Below are positions 18,285 to 26,066 of a stretch of 64,000 nt of DNA, piece after piece. Source of the stretch: Promicromonospora sp042731755 (GTDB lineage: Bacteria > Actinomycetota > Actinomycetes > Actinomycetales > Cellulomonadaceae); assembly GCF_042731755.1 (NCBI RefSeq), contig NZ_JBHWLR010000019.1, positions 33,866 to 97,865 on the forward strand, read 5' to 3'. Within the stretch, counting starts at the first letter, position 1. Each line of letters starts with the position of its first letter. Position numbers and translations under genes: made by a program. Below the pieces are notes generated by a model. It ran no database searches. It was not told the DNA's origin and saw only the letters and a list, made by a program, of their open reading frames with translations.

Positions 18285-19613
18285 TCACGGGCAGCGCGGT
18301 ACCGGCGCGCTCCACGTGGTGTTCGACCGGTTCGAGACGTAGTAGTCGCTGACCCAGCGGTTGCCGTACAGCTTGTCCCACACCGACGTCGTCCCGACCC
18401 TGCTCCCCGACGCCTGGCACATCACGGGGGCCAGGGCGCCGCGGCGCAGCGGGCTGCCGGTGGTCGGGAACGAGGCCCCCGGTCCGGTGCGCGCGTTCAG
18501 CGAGTCGACGGTCACCTGCCCCGGGTAGAGGCAGCGCGGCAGCGTCGACGAGAACCCGGTGTTCGACGGCGTCGAGACGTAGTAGTCGCTCGCCCACGCC
18601 CCGTTGGTCAGCCGGTCCCAGACCGACGTCGTGCCGACCCGCTGCCCGGTGGTCTGGCACACCACGAACAGCGTGGCACCCGGCGCATAGGTGCGGACGG
18701 CGGCGTAGGACGTCGCCGGGCCGCTCCGGACGTTCAGCGGATCCGTGCTCGTGACCTGGTACGTGCGCGCGACCGTGGCGACGGGCGCCTTGACGTTGTC
18801 GGAGTCGATGTTCATCGTCACCCCGCCGTGGGTCTCGCTGTGGTCGCCCTGGTACTGCTTGGCGCGCTGGTAGCTGGGCCAGTGCGAGTTCGGCGCCGTC
18901 GGCCAGTTGCTCAGCGAGGGGTCGCCGTCCCAGCGGGCCATCCAGACGGCGTCCGGCCGGGCGTACGTCGTCCAGTTGTAGGCGTCCGAGAGGTCGCGGA
19001 TCCCCGAGTCCTGGTGCGCGTACACGCCCGCCAGGTACCCCGAGGCGTGCACCGTCTTGGTCCACGCCGACACGTACCGGTGCACCGCCGTCCGGCAGTT
19101 CGCGTCGGTCCGGTCGTAGTGCTCGACGTCCGCGTACAGGCCGCTGCCCGGCCGCACGCCCAGGGCCGCGGCCTGCGTCACGGCGTCCGCGCCGTCCGCG
19201 TTCCCGCGGGCCGTGGCATTGGCGGCGGTGTAGCGGTTCGGCTTGCTCGCGCCGAACTTGCAGTAGGGCTGGTAGCCGAAGTAGGTGGGCAACAGCTTCC
19301 ACCCGCCCACGACGGCGTCGCGCACCCACGTCCGGGTCAGGTTTGGCTGGGCGCAGCCGCGGTTGTTGCCGCCGAAGTAGATGTTCACGACCTTGTACGG
19401 CGACGTGCCCCGCCAGGCCGCGAGCTGCGTGAGCGACGGCGCGGTGCAGGTGTCGAAGCCGAGGCCGTCCGCCCGGGTCCAGGTCGACCCGGACGTGTAG
19501 TACACCGGGGTCTCCGGCTCGGCGGCGGCGGGAAGCGCGAGCCCGCCGAGCAGGACGGCCAGGCTGCCGCCGAACGCCGCCAGGCTCCGGAGGATGGTGC
19601 GGGTGGCGGACAT
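18285..19613 (-). CDS. secreted DUF1906 (glycoside-hydrolase-like) protein with two SH3-type repeats
   Basis: 442-aa exported protein. A signal peptide (ILRSLAAFGGSLAVLLGGLA, cleavage near AAA-EPET) precedes a DUF1906/Rv2525c-like TIM-barrel domain (GLGFDTCTAPSLTQLAAW to about residue 270; YFGGNNRGC, LLPTYFGYQPYC, VEHYDR). Two ~75-aa SH3-like repeats follow, each with LNxRxGP and a VGTTSVWD..L..G.W.SDYYVS ending before a Cys. The domain architecture suggests peptidoglycan or cell-wall binding and possibly hydrolysis; activity of DUF1906 domains is poorly established. An ATG at 19613 follows GGAGG. The gene likely forms an operon with the DUF4242 gene downstream. Confidence 0.85.
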   Translation of the reverse strand: MSATRTILRSLAAFGGSLAVLLGGLALPAAAEPETPVYYTSGSTWTRADGLGFDTCTAPSLTQLAAWRGTSPYKVVNIYFGGNNRGCAQPNLTRTWVRDAVVGGWKLLPTYFGYQPYCKFGASKPNRYTAANATARGNADGADAVTQAAALGVRPGSGLYADVEHYDRTDANCRTAVHRYVSAWTKTVHASGYLAGVYAHQDSGIRDLSDAYNWTTYARPDAVWMARWDGDPSLSNWPTAPNSHWPSYQRAKQYQGDHSETHGGVTMNIDSDNVKAPVATVARTYQVTSTDPLNVRSGPATSYAAVRTYAPGATLFVVCQTTGQRVGTTSVWDRLTNGAWASDYYVSTPSNTGFSSTLPRCLYPGQVTVDSLNARTGPGASFPTTGSPLRRGALAPVMCQASGSRVGTTSVWDKLYGNRWVSDYYVSNRSNTTWSAPVPRCP

Positions 19614-19726
19614 GGGGTACCTCCGTGGACAGGCCCCCTCACCTACCTCGGAGTGTCCGTCGCCCGAGGTCGCGGCGGCAGGGTCTTTGGTCCCGATCCT
19701 GGGGGCCTGCCGGATAGGGTCCGGTC

Positions 19727-20242
19727 ATGACCGGCGCGAGCGAGGCAGGTTCCGGCGAGGCAGGTTCCGGTGAGACGGGTTCCGGCGACGCCGGTCCGGG
19801 CGGCGTCGGCCCCCGGCGCTACCAGGACGTGCATTCCGTGACCGTCGGCGCCCCGCCCGAGGAGGTCTGGCGCGCCGTCCTGGACCAGGTCGAGGTGCTC
19901 GGGCGGCCGGCCTGGTACGTGCACCTGATCGGCTGCCGTGACCGGCGGCCCGCGGGGCCGCGCCCGCTCACGGCGGGTGCGGTGGTGCCGGGCTTCCGGG
20001 TCCGGGCGGCGGAGCCGCCTGGCCGGCTCGTGCTCGACGGCGTCCACCGGTTCTCGGTCTACACCCTCACCTTCCGCCTCGTGCCCGACGGCGCCGCCAC
20101 GCGGGTCGAGGCGCACACCGACGCGACCTTCCCGGGCGTGCTCGGCGCGATCTACCGCCTGCTGGTGATCGACTCCGGCTTCCACAGGATCGCGACCCGC
20201 AGCATCGTGACGCGCGTCCGACGCCGGGTTCCGGTGGCCTGA
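19727..20242 (+). CDS. SRPBCC-family (START-like) protein
   Basis: 171-aa cytosolic protein. Residues 35-165 fit the SRPBCC helix-grip fold: YQDVHSVTVGAPPEEVWRAV, RLVLDGVHRFSVYTLTFRLV and ATRVEAHTDATFPGVLG, with a long C-terminal helix. The first ~30 residues are a Gly/Ser/Glu repeat (GEAGSGETGSGDAG) coded by 15-nt tandem repeats, and an internal start would remove it. The fold usually makes a hydrophobic pocket; ligand unknown. It is divergent from the DUF1906 gene. Confidence 0.7.
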   Translation: MTGASEAGSGEAGSGETGSGDAGPGGVGPRRYQDVHSVTVGAPPEEVWRAVLDQVEVLGRPAWYVHLIGCRDRRPAGPRPLTAGAVVPGFRVRAAEPPGRLVLDGVHRFSVYTLTFRLVPDGAATRVEAHTDATFPGVLGAIYRLLVIDSGFHRIATRSIVTRVRRRVPVA

Positions 20243-20326
20243 CGGCGGGCTCGCCCACCCGGGTTCACCTGGACGTGGGGCAGGGTTCACGAAAACGAAT
20301 GTGTCGGCCCCTCGTCGTGCGCAAGG

Positions 20327-21511
20327 ATGACGGACGTGGACCCGCGAGCTGACGCTGCTGCCCTGGTGGCCGACCGTTACCCCGAGGCGCGCTGGGCGCT
20401 GCTCGCCGGCAGCGTGCTCGACCCCGGTTCCCGGACCGCGGGCTCCGACCTGGACATCGTGGTCTGCCTGCCGGACGACGCCGTCGGGCACCGCGACGCG
20501 CTGCGCTGGCGGGGCTGGCCGGTCGAGCTGTTCGTGAACACCGAGGCGGGGCACCGCTGGTTCATCGCCAAGGAGACGGCCCGGAGACGGCCGACGCTCG
20601 CGCGCATGATCGCGACGGGCGTGCTGGTGGCGGGCCCGGCCGGGGCGGTCGACGACCTGCAGGCCGAGTGCCGCGCCCTGCTGGATGCCGGCCCCGGCCC
20701 GGCGTCGGACACCGCGCTGGAGGACGCCCGGTACGGCGTCACGGACCTGCTGGACGACCTCGCGTACGCGCGGGACGGCGGCGAGGCGGACGTGGTGCGG
20801 TCCGTGCTCTGGGAGCGGGTCGGGCACCTCGCCCTGGCGGCGGCCGGACGGTGGGACGGCGGCGGCAAGTGGCTGCTGCGCGAGCTGCGCACCTGGGACC
20901 TGGGCTACGCCGCCCGGTGGGTCGCCGCCCGGCACGACGACCAGGCCATGGTCGACGTCGCCCGCGCCACCCTGGACGCTGCGGGCGGACCGCTCTTCGA
21001 GGGGTACCTGCGCCAGGCGCCCGTCGTCGACGAGCCGCCGGCGGCCCGGACCGTCGCGCCGGTCGTGGTGCGGCGCTCGGCCCGCGCGATCCTGCTCGAC
21101 GACGCCGACCGCCTCGTGCTGATCAAGCGGACCGTGCGGGGCCGCGCGCCGTACTGGGTGACGCCCGGCGGCGGCGTCGAACCCGAGGACGCCTCGATCG
21201 AGGACGGGCTGCGCCGCGAGCTGATGGAGGAGCTGGGCGCCACGGCCGACGTCGTCCGCCAGGTGTTCCTGACCTCCCGGCCCAAGGACGCGGGCGTCGC
21301 CGTGCACCACTACTTCCTCGCGCGCGTGACCTCCATGGACCTGGCGCTGCGGTCCGGCCCGGAGTTCGAGGAGCCGATGCGCGGCACCTACGACGTCGAG
21401 CACGTCGACCTGCGCGACGAGAAGGCGCTCGCGGACGTCGACCTGGTGCCCACCGCGCTCAAGGCGTTCATCCGGTCCAACCGGCACGCGCTGCTCGCGG
21501 AGGCGCCGTGA
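20327..21511 (+). CDS. nucleotidyltransferase-Nudix hydrolase fusion protein
   Basis: 394-aa two-domain protein. Residues 1-110 look like a polymerase-beta-type nucleotidyltransferase: LLAGSVLDPGSRTAGSDLDIVV has the GS...DxD metal site, and WPVELFVNT could supply the third carboxylate. A helical linker (110-235) follows, and residues 245-385 form a Nudix domain (ARAILLDDADRLVLIKRTVR, WVTPGGGVEPEDASIEDGLR, RELMEELGA). The REL-x-EE catalytic core is intact, but the preceding Gly-to-Glu spacing is one residue off the consensus. It is directly followed by an APH-like kinase gene. Possible roles include nucleotide, cofactor or antibiotic modification; not determinable here. Confidence 0.75.
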   Translation: MTDVDPRADAAALVADRYPEARWALLAGSVLDPGSRTAGSDLDIVVCLPDDAVGHRDALRWRGWPVELFVNTEAGHRWFIAKETARRRPTLARMIATGVLVAGPAGAVDDLQAECRALLDAGPGPASDTALEDARYGVTDLLDDLAYARDGGEADVVRSVLWERVGHLALAAAGRWDGGGKWLLRELRTWDLGYAARWVAARHDDQAMVDVARATLDAAGGPLFEGYLRQAPVVDEPPAARTVAPVVVRRSARAILLDDADRLVLIKRTVRGRAPYWVTPGGGVEPEDASIEDGLRRELMEELGATADVVRQVFLTSRPKDAGVAVHHYFLARVTSMDLALRSGPEFEEPMRGTYDVEHVDLRDEKALADVDLVPTALKAFIRSNRHALLAEAP

Positions 21512-21553
21512 TCCCCGCGAAGGCGCCGTGATCCCCGCGGAGGCGCCGTGATC
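21501..21553 (+). repeat. 20-nt tandem repeat joining two coding regions
   Basis: AGGCGCCGTGATCCCCGCG(A/G) occurs at 21501-21520 and 21521-21540, with a third partial copy at 21541-21553. The first copy contains the TGA stop of the fusion gene within GTGA, and the third contains the GTG start of the kinase gene within GTGA. Confidence 0.85.
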
Positions 21554-22444
21554 GAGGTCCCCGCGACCTTCCTCGCGATGCCGCGCTGGTGGACCGCGAC
21601 AGCGGTCGAGGAGCAGTGGCTTGCCGACCTGCCGCGCCTGGTGGACGCCCGGTGCCGGCACTGGGGCCTGACGGTCGACGGCCTGCCCCGGCACGGTTCG
21701 AACGCGCTGGTCGTCCCCGTGCGCCGCGCCGGGTCGCCCGCCGCGCTGCGCCTGACGCCCCCCGCCGACGACACCGTCGCGCTCTCGACGGCGCTGGAGT
21801 TCTGGCGCGGCCACGGCGTGGTGGGGGAGCTCGAGGCGGACCCCGCGGCCGGGGCGCTCCTGCTGGACCGGCTCGACCCGGACCGCTCGCTCGTCCGCGA
21901 GCCCCTGGACGTCGCGCTCGCCGAGATCGGCCGGATCGCACGACGCCTCGCGATCCCCGCCGGCGACGACGTCGCGGCCGGCGTCGGTCACGTGGCGGAC
22001 GACGTCGCCCGGCTGACCCCGCGCCTGCGCCCCGCCTGGGAGCACCTGGACCGGCCGTTCGACCCGGGTGTGCTGGACCTCGCGGCCGACGCCGCGGCCG
22101 TGATCCTCGCGGGCGACCGGGACCCGGTGGCCGTGAACGCCGACCTGCACTTCGACCAGGTGCTGCGGGACACGGACGGCCGGTGGTGCGTCGTCGACCC
22201 CGTGCTGCGGCGGGGTGACGCCGAGCGGACGGCGGTGAACGTGCTCTGGCACCGGGTGGACGAGATGACCGACGCGGAGATCCCGGGCTGGTTCGACGTG
22301 CTGGTCGGGGCCGCCGAGCTCGACCCCGCGCTGGCCCGGGCGTGGGCGCTGTGGCGGGTCGTCGACTACTGGGTGTGGGGACTGGACAACGGCCTCACCC
22401 AGGACCCGCCCCGGTGCGCCCGGCTCGTCGGCGCCCTGGCCTGA
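21548..22444 (+). CDS. aminoglycoside/hydroxyurea phosphotransferase-like kinase
   Basis: 298-aa protein of the APH(6)/StrB-type kinase family: MPRWWTATAVEEQWLADLPR, a HGSNALVVPVRRAG lobe, GALLLDRLDPDRSL, and the catalytic-loop region VAVNADLHFDQVL followed by CVVDPVLRRGD. In typical members the loop is HGDLHxxNVL and the metal Asp lies in IDP. Here His-Gly is replaced by Asn-Ala and the loop Asn by Gln, while the catalytic Asp and the VDP metal site remain. It may phosphorylate a small molecule, or activity may be altered. The GTG start is in the third copy of the 20-nt repeat. Confidence 0.75.
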   Translation: MIEVPATFLAMPRWWTATAVEEQWLADLPRLVDARCRHWGLTVDGLPRHGSNALVVPVRRAGSPAALRLTPPADDTVALSTALEFWRGHGVVGELEADPAAGALLLDRLDPDRSLVREPLDVALAEIGRIARRLAIPAGDDVAAGVGHVADDVARLTPRLRPAWEHLDRPFDPGVLDLAADAAAVILAGDRDPVAVNADLHFDQVLRDTDGRWCVVDPVLRRGDAERTAVNVLWHRVDEMTDAEIPGWFDVLVGAAELDPALARAWALWRVVDYWVWGLDNGLTQDPPRCARLVGALA

Positions 22445-22566
22445 CCGCGGCGCGCACCGCGCCGGCGGCGTCCCGACCTGCGTTCGCGGCCTGCTGACGC
22501 GTGGCCCAGGATGGTGCCGACAGGCACCGGCGGCGAGAGCCGGCGCCGCGATCACCGGAGGACGTC

Positions 22567-22884
22567 GTGGGCTCCACCAAGTCGGGCGGCAGCACCCAGC
22601 ACCGTGGGGGCGGCCTGAAGCGGCTCGTCACGCTCGTGACCATCGGCCTGGCGGTCGCGGCGGTGGTCAAGGAGCTGCGCCTGCCGGAGGAAGAACGCAC
22701 GTGGAACGGGAAGGTCGCGGCCGTGGTGCCGTACGACTTCCGGTTCCCGACGCTGGAGCGCGCCAAGGAACGGCTGTGGGACCCGGAGGCGGAGCACGTC
22801 ATCGGGCCGCGCGTCTTCGGCGTGGGCTGGGCCGTCAACGTGGGCCGGGTCGTCGCGCTGGTCCGGGAGAAGCTCGACGTCTGA
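22567..22884 (+). CDS. DUF5808-like small membrane-associated protein
   Basis: 105-aa protein. The GTG at 22567 follows CCGGAGGAC. A short hydrophobic segment (RLVTLVTIGLAVAAVVKEL) lies near the N-terminus, and the C-terminus RLWDPEAEHVIGPRVFGVGW and AVNVGRVVALVREKL resembles the DUF5808 motif (W-P...-.-P..FG.GW..N). Function unknown. An upstream in-frame ATG at 22501 lacks a ribosome-binding site. It is convergent with the tetR-like gene, with 35 nt between stops. Confidence 0.65.
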   Translation: MGSTKSGGSTQHRGGGLKRLVTLVTIGLAVAAVVKELRLPEEERTWNGKVAAVVPYDFRFPTLERAKERLWDPEAEHVIGPRVFGVGWAVNVGRVVALVREKLDV

Positions 22885-22919
22885 GTCGCTCGGCGGCCGA
22901 GTCGTTCAGCGCGGGTCGC

Positions 22920-23549
22920 TCAGCGCGACGGCGGCGTCAGGCCTCGGACCAGGGCCGTGAGGCCCACGTCGAACTCGTGCTCGGGGCCGAGGCCGGCGAC
23001 GGCCCGGACGACGTCCGCGAGGTGGTCGGCGCCCTCGACGACGTCGGCGTCGGCGCCGTCCGCCAGGACCGCCTGCCCGCCGGGTGCCGACTGCTCCTCC
23101 AGGGTCGCCCCGATCGTGTAGCGGGAGACGGCGATGAACGCCAGCACCGCGTCCGGACCGGTGAATCCCTGCGCCTCCAGGTGGGCGACCTGGGCGACGG
23201 AGTTGGCGAGGTTCGGCGCCCGCGGCCCGGTCGAGGCGATCAGTCGCGCGCCGTCGCGCACGGCGAGCATGGCGCGGCGCAGGCTGCGCGCGTTGCGCAG
23301 GAGGAACGCGTCCCAGCTCTCGTCGGGCTCGGGCAGGCGTTCGGTGTGCTCGCGGTCGAGCACCTCGGCCGCGACGGCGGCCAGCAGCTCCGCCTTGTTC
23401 CGGAAGTGGTGGTACAGCGCGGGCTGCTGCACCCCGAGCCGCCGCGCCACGCCGTGGCTCGACAGCCCGTCCAGGCCGCGCTCGTCCAGCGTCTCGAGGG
23501 CCGCGGCGACGATCGTGGGCCGGTCCAGTCGCGGGCGGGTGCGTGGCAT
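22920..23549 (-). CDS. TetR-family repressor of the tetracycline-repressor type
   Basis: 209-aa repressor. The N-terminal HTH, LSSHGVARRLGVQQPALYHH then FRNKAELL, is strikingly like the recognition region of Tn10 TetR (LGVEQPTLYWH), keeping the operator-contacting Gln, Pro, Tyr and His. The C-terminal domain (120-205) is compatible with the TetR_C fold and is expected to bind a small ligand. Two 13-bp operators nearly identical to tetO lie 26-64 bp upstream of its start. It probably represses itself and the divergent membrane protein gene at 23653. The stop codon sits in a 14-nt tandem duplication (22901-22928). Confidence 0.88.
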   Translation of the reverse strand: MPRTRPRLDRPTIVAAALETLDERGLDGLSSHGVARRLGVQQPALYHHFRNKAELLAAVAAEVLDREHTERLPEPDESWDAFLLRNARSLRRAMLAVRDGARLIASTGPRAPNLANSVAQVAHLEAQGFTGPDAVLAFIAVSRYTIGATLEEQSAPGGQAVLADGADADVVEGADHLADVVRAVAGLGPEHEFDVGLTALVRGLTPPSR

Positions 23550-23574
23550 GGCCCGACTCTAGCCAGGTTGGTCC

Positions 23575-23613
23575 TTATCAGTGATAATCACGAGTGATAC
23601 TTATCAGTGATAA
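23575..23613. promoter_or_regulatory. two tet-operator-like palindromes
   Basis: TTATCAGTGATAA occurs at 23575-23587 and again at 23601-23613, both perfect 13-bp palindromes with centre-to-centre spacing of 26 bp. The core ATCAGTGAT is identical to the classic tet operator (CTATCAGTGATAG). They are AT-rich islands in a GC-rich genome and lie between the divergent tetR-like gene and the membrane protein gene, about 40 nt before the latter's start. Confidence 0.9.
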
Positions 23614-23652
23614 GGAGCGTCGCGGGAGCGGCGCGCGACAAGGGGAGCTGCG

Positions 23653-24771
23653 ATGACCGACGAGCGGACGACGGCACGGCCCGGGGCGGAAGTCGTGCAG
23701 GCGGGCCCGCGCACGGCGCGCAACCGTGGCGCGGCGTGGACGCTCGTGGTCCTCACGCCGCTCATCGCGGAGCTCGCGCTGGGCTCGACGCCGGTCCGGA
23801 TGGCCTGGCTGGTGCTGCTCTGGATGCCGGTCTACGGCGCGGGCGTGCTGCTGATCCGCGAGCTGGTGGCCCGGCGCGGGCGGGGCTGGCCGAGCATCCT
23901 GCTGCTGGCGCTGGCGTACGAGCTCGTCGAGGACGGGATCGGGCTGCAGGCGCTGACCAGCCCGCACCTGTACGACGCCGCGTCGTGGGGCGCGCGGGTG
24001 CTCGGCGTCAACCTGCCCTACTTCGAGGCGAACGCGATCTACCACGCGGTGTTCACCGTCTGCATCCCGATCACGCTGACCAACCTGCTCTTCCCCGCGC
24101 ACCGGGGCCGCCCGTACCTCGGCGTGCCCGGGACGGTCGTCGCCGCGGTCGTCGCGGTGCTCGGCGTCGGGCTGCTGCGCACCGTCTCGCTGTCGGAGGA
24201 CGCGGGCTACCAGGCGCCGGCCCCGTTCGTGCTCGGGGTCGCCGTGCTGGTGGTCGTGCTCGGGATCGTCGCCCTGTACGTCGTGCCGCCGGCGCGCGGG
24301 CGGACCGCTCCCGGCGACGGCGCCGCTCCCGGCGACGCAGCCGCTCCCGGCGACCCGGCCGCTGCGCCCGGCCGGGCCGACGTCCGTGCCGAGGCCGGCA
24401 GCGCGTCCGTCCCGTCCCGGGGCATGCTCTTCGGGGCGTCCGGGCTGGCCACGCTGGTCTTCTTCGGCCTGTCGTTCCCGGTGTTCGGCGCCCGGCAGCC
24501 GGCGTTCACGCAGGGGTGGTTGGTGCTGGTCCCGATGGCGCTGACCGCCGTCGGCGCCGTGGCCTGCTACCGCTACCTGACCCGGACGGCGGCCCGGCCC
24601 GGGTGGACGCCGCGGCACACGCTGGCTCTCGTCGGGGGAGCGCTGGTGGCGCACTCGCTCGGCGGGCTGGTGATCATGGCGCACACGACGGTGGACAGGG
24701 TCGGGCTGGTCGTGATCATCGGGCTGACCGTCGGCGGGCTGCTGCTCGTCGACCGGCGCCTCCGGCGCTGA
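23653..24771 (+). CDS. multi-pass membrane protein under TetR control, uncharacterised
   Basis: 372-aa integral membrane protein with roughly eight to nine hydrophobic helices and no MFS, MATE or RND signature that I can see. Helices include WTLVVLTPLIAELALGSTPV, PFVLGVAVLVVVLGIVALYV and LVVIIGLTVGGLLLV. A cytosolic-looking loop around residues 215-250 is a low-complexity repeat (PGDGAAPGDAAAPGDPAA). The conserved-looking ELVEDGIGLQALTSPHLYD loop between helices 3 and 4 may be functional. The ATG at 23653 has AAGGGGAG upstream. The tet-type operators in front imply induction by a ligand of the adjacent repressor, so an efflux or protection role is a reasonable guess. Confidence 0.75.
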   Translation: MTDERTTARPGAEVVQAGPRTARNRGAAWTLVVLTPLIAELALGSTPVRMAWLVLLWMPVYGAGVLLIRELVARRGRGWPSILLLALAYELVEDGIGLQALTSPHLYDAASWGARVLGVNLPYFEANAIYHAVFTVCIPITLTNLLFPAHRGRPYLGVPGTVVAAVVAVLGVGLLRTVSLSEDAGYQAPAPFVLGVAVLVVVLGIVALYVVPPARGRTAPGDGAAPGDAAAPGDPAAAPGRADVRAEAGSASVPSRGMLFGASGLATLVFFGLSFPVFGARQPAFTQGWLVLVPMALTAVGAVACYRYLTRTAARPGWTPRHTLALVGGALVAHSLGGLVIMAHTTVDRVGLVVIIGLTVGGLLLVDRRLRR

Positions 24772-24789
24772 CCCGCCCGTTCCGGCGCG

Positions 24790-26034
24790 CTAGTGCTCGG
24801 CGTCCCACCGTGCGATCTCGGAATCCTTCGCCCCGCCGGACATGTCGACGACCTCGCCGTCGGGCCCGTAGGTGACCGAGGCGTCGTCGTACGGGCCGGA
24901 GCCCCAGACGTGGATCTCGTAGGCCAGGCCGGTGTCGCCGAACGCCGGGTTCGGCACGCGGACCTGGACGGTGACCAGGTCCTCCGGCTCGAAGCCCGCC
25001 TGCTGCGGCAGCCGGTCGGCGAGCTCCTGGAGCGATCCCCAGTCGACGTCGGCGGCGTCGAAGGTCTGCAGCGGCAGCTCGTCGCCGCTCGGCTGGATGG
25101 GCGACGGTTCGCGCCGCTCCACGTCGTCGCGCGCCCAGACCATGTCGTCGGTGTTGTCGGAGCCCGGGGCGGCGGGCACCGTCGCGGTGGCGGTGGTGCT
25201 GCCGAGGCCGACGTCCGTGAAGGCGCTGTCCCCGGCCTCGGCGACGAACGCGTCGACCACCTCCTGGGCGCGCGCCGGGTCGAGCGTGCTGGCCGCCCGG
25301 TCGACGCGCCGCTCCTGGGCCGCGGAGACCTCGAGGAGCGGGGTGCCGGTGAGCAGTGCGGCGATGTCCTCGCGCACCGGCTGGAGCCGGACGGCGAAAC
25401 CGACGAGGACCAGGAGGGCGAGCACGGCCGCCGGGATCTTCACGAACCCGCGGGCGTCACGGCCGACGGGCACGCGGCCGGCTGGCACCGGGGCGGCGGC
25501 CCACTCGGCCGGCTCGTCCATCCGGGCTACCGCGTCGGCGTCCGCGGCCTTCTCCCGCCACGACGGCGGCGGCGACTGGAGCAGGGTGACGCCCGGGGCG
25601 TCGGCCTGCTCCTGCAGCACCACGACCACGGCCCCCGGCTGGAACTGCGGCAGGCGGGTCGCGTCGATGAGCGCGCGGGTGGTGGTCGCGTACGCCGGGC
25701 GGGTCCGGGCGGCGACGGCGAGCCGCAGCTCGGCCACGGGGTTGCCGTCGAGCTCGCTCCCGGTCGAGGAGATGTCCAGCACCTTGGCCAGGTGCAGGCG
25801 TCCCTCGCGCTCCGCGGTGACCACGACGTCGACCGGCGGCGCCGTGCGCAGCGCGTTGGTCCGGCCGACGCCCGTGAGGGTGGTCGCGACGGCCGTCAGC
25901 ATGACCGCCGTGCTGCTCACGACCAGCGCGACGGGCAGCCACCAGGCGGGGGCGCCGTGATCGAGCCGGAGGCCGATCAGGAGGAGGCAGGCGAGGGCGA
26001 ACCCCACGGCGAGAGAGCGCACGATCCGGATCAC
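24790..26034 (-). CDS. membrane-anchored hypothetical protein
   Basis: 414-aa protein with two N-terminal hydrophobic helices (VGFALACLLLIGLRL and WWLPVALVVSSTAVMLTAVA) and a third at about residue 215 (IPAAVLALLVLVGFAVRL). The final ~190 residues are likely extracytoplasmic and acidic, ending YGPDGEVVDMSGGAKDSEIA. The cytosolic middle part is about 160 aa. The GTG at 26034 is chosen because it starts directly at a membrane helix; the frame is open much further upstream, through sequence antisense to the TauE gene. No family recognised. Same strand as the downstream-numbered TauE-like gene, 32 nt apart. Confidence 0.65.
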   Translation of the reverse strand: MIRIVRSLAVGFALACLLLIGLRLDHGAPAWWLPVALVVSSTAVMLTAVATTLTGVGRTNALRTAPPVDVVVTAEREGRLHLAKVLDISSTGSELDGNPVAELRLAVAARTRPAYATTTRALIDATRLPQFQPGAVVVVLQEQADAPGVTLLQSPPPSWREKAADADAVARMDEPAEWAAAPVPAGRVPVGRDARGFVKIPAAVLALLVLVGFAVRLQPVREDIAALLTGTPLLEVSAAQERRVDRAASTLDPARAQEVVDAFVAEAGDSAFTDVGLGSTTATATVPAAPGSDNTDDMVWARDDVERREPSPIQPSGDELPLQTFDAADVDWGSLQELADRLPQQAGFEPEDLVTVQVRVPNPAFGDTGLAYEIHVWGSGPYDDASVTYGPDGEVVDMSGGAKDSEIARWDAEH

Positions 26035-26066
26035 GCGGCAAGTATTCCGGACGCCACTGACACGAC

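Noticed and set aside
19630..19725. long-range inverted repeat CAGGCCCCC / GGGGGCCTG
   Set aside because: Arms are about 65 nt apart and G/C-only; expected by chance in this composition.
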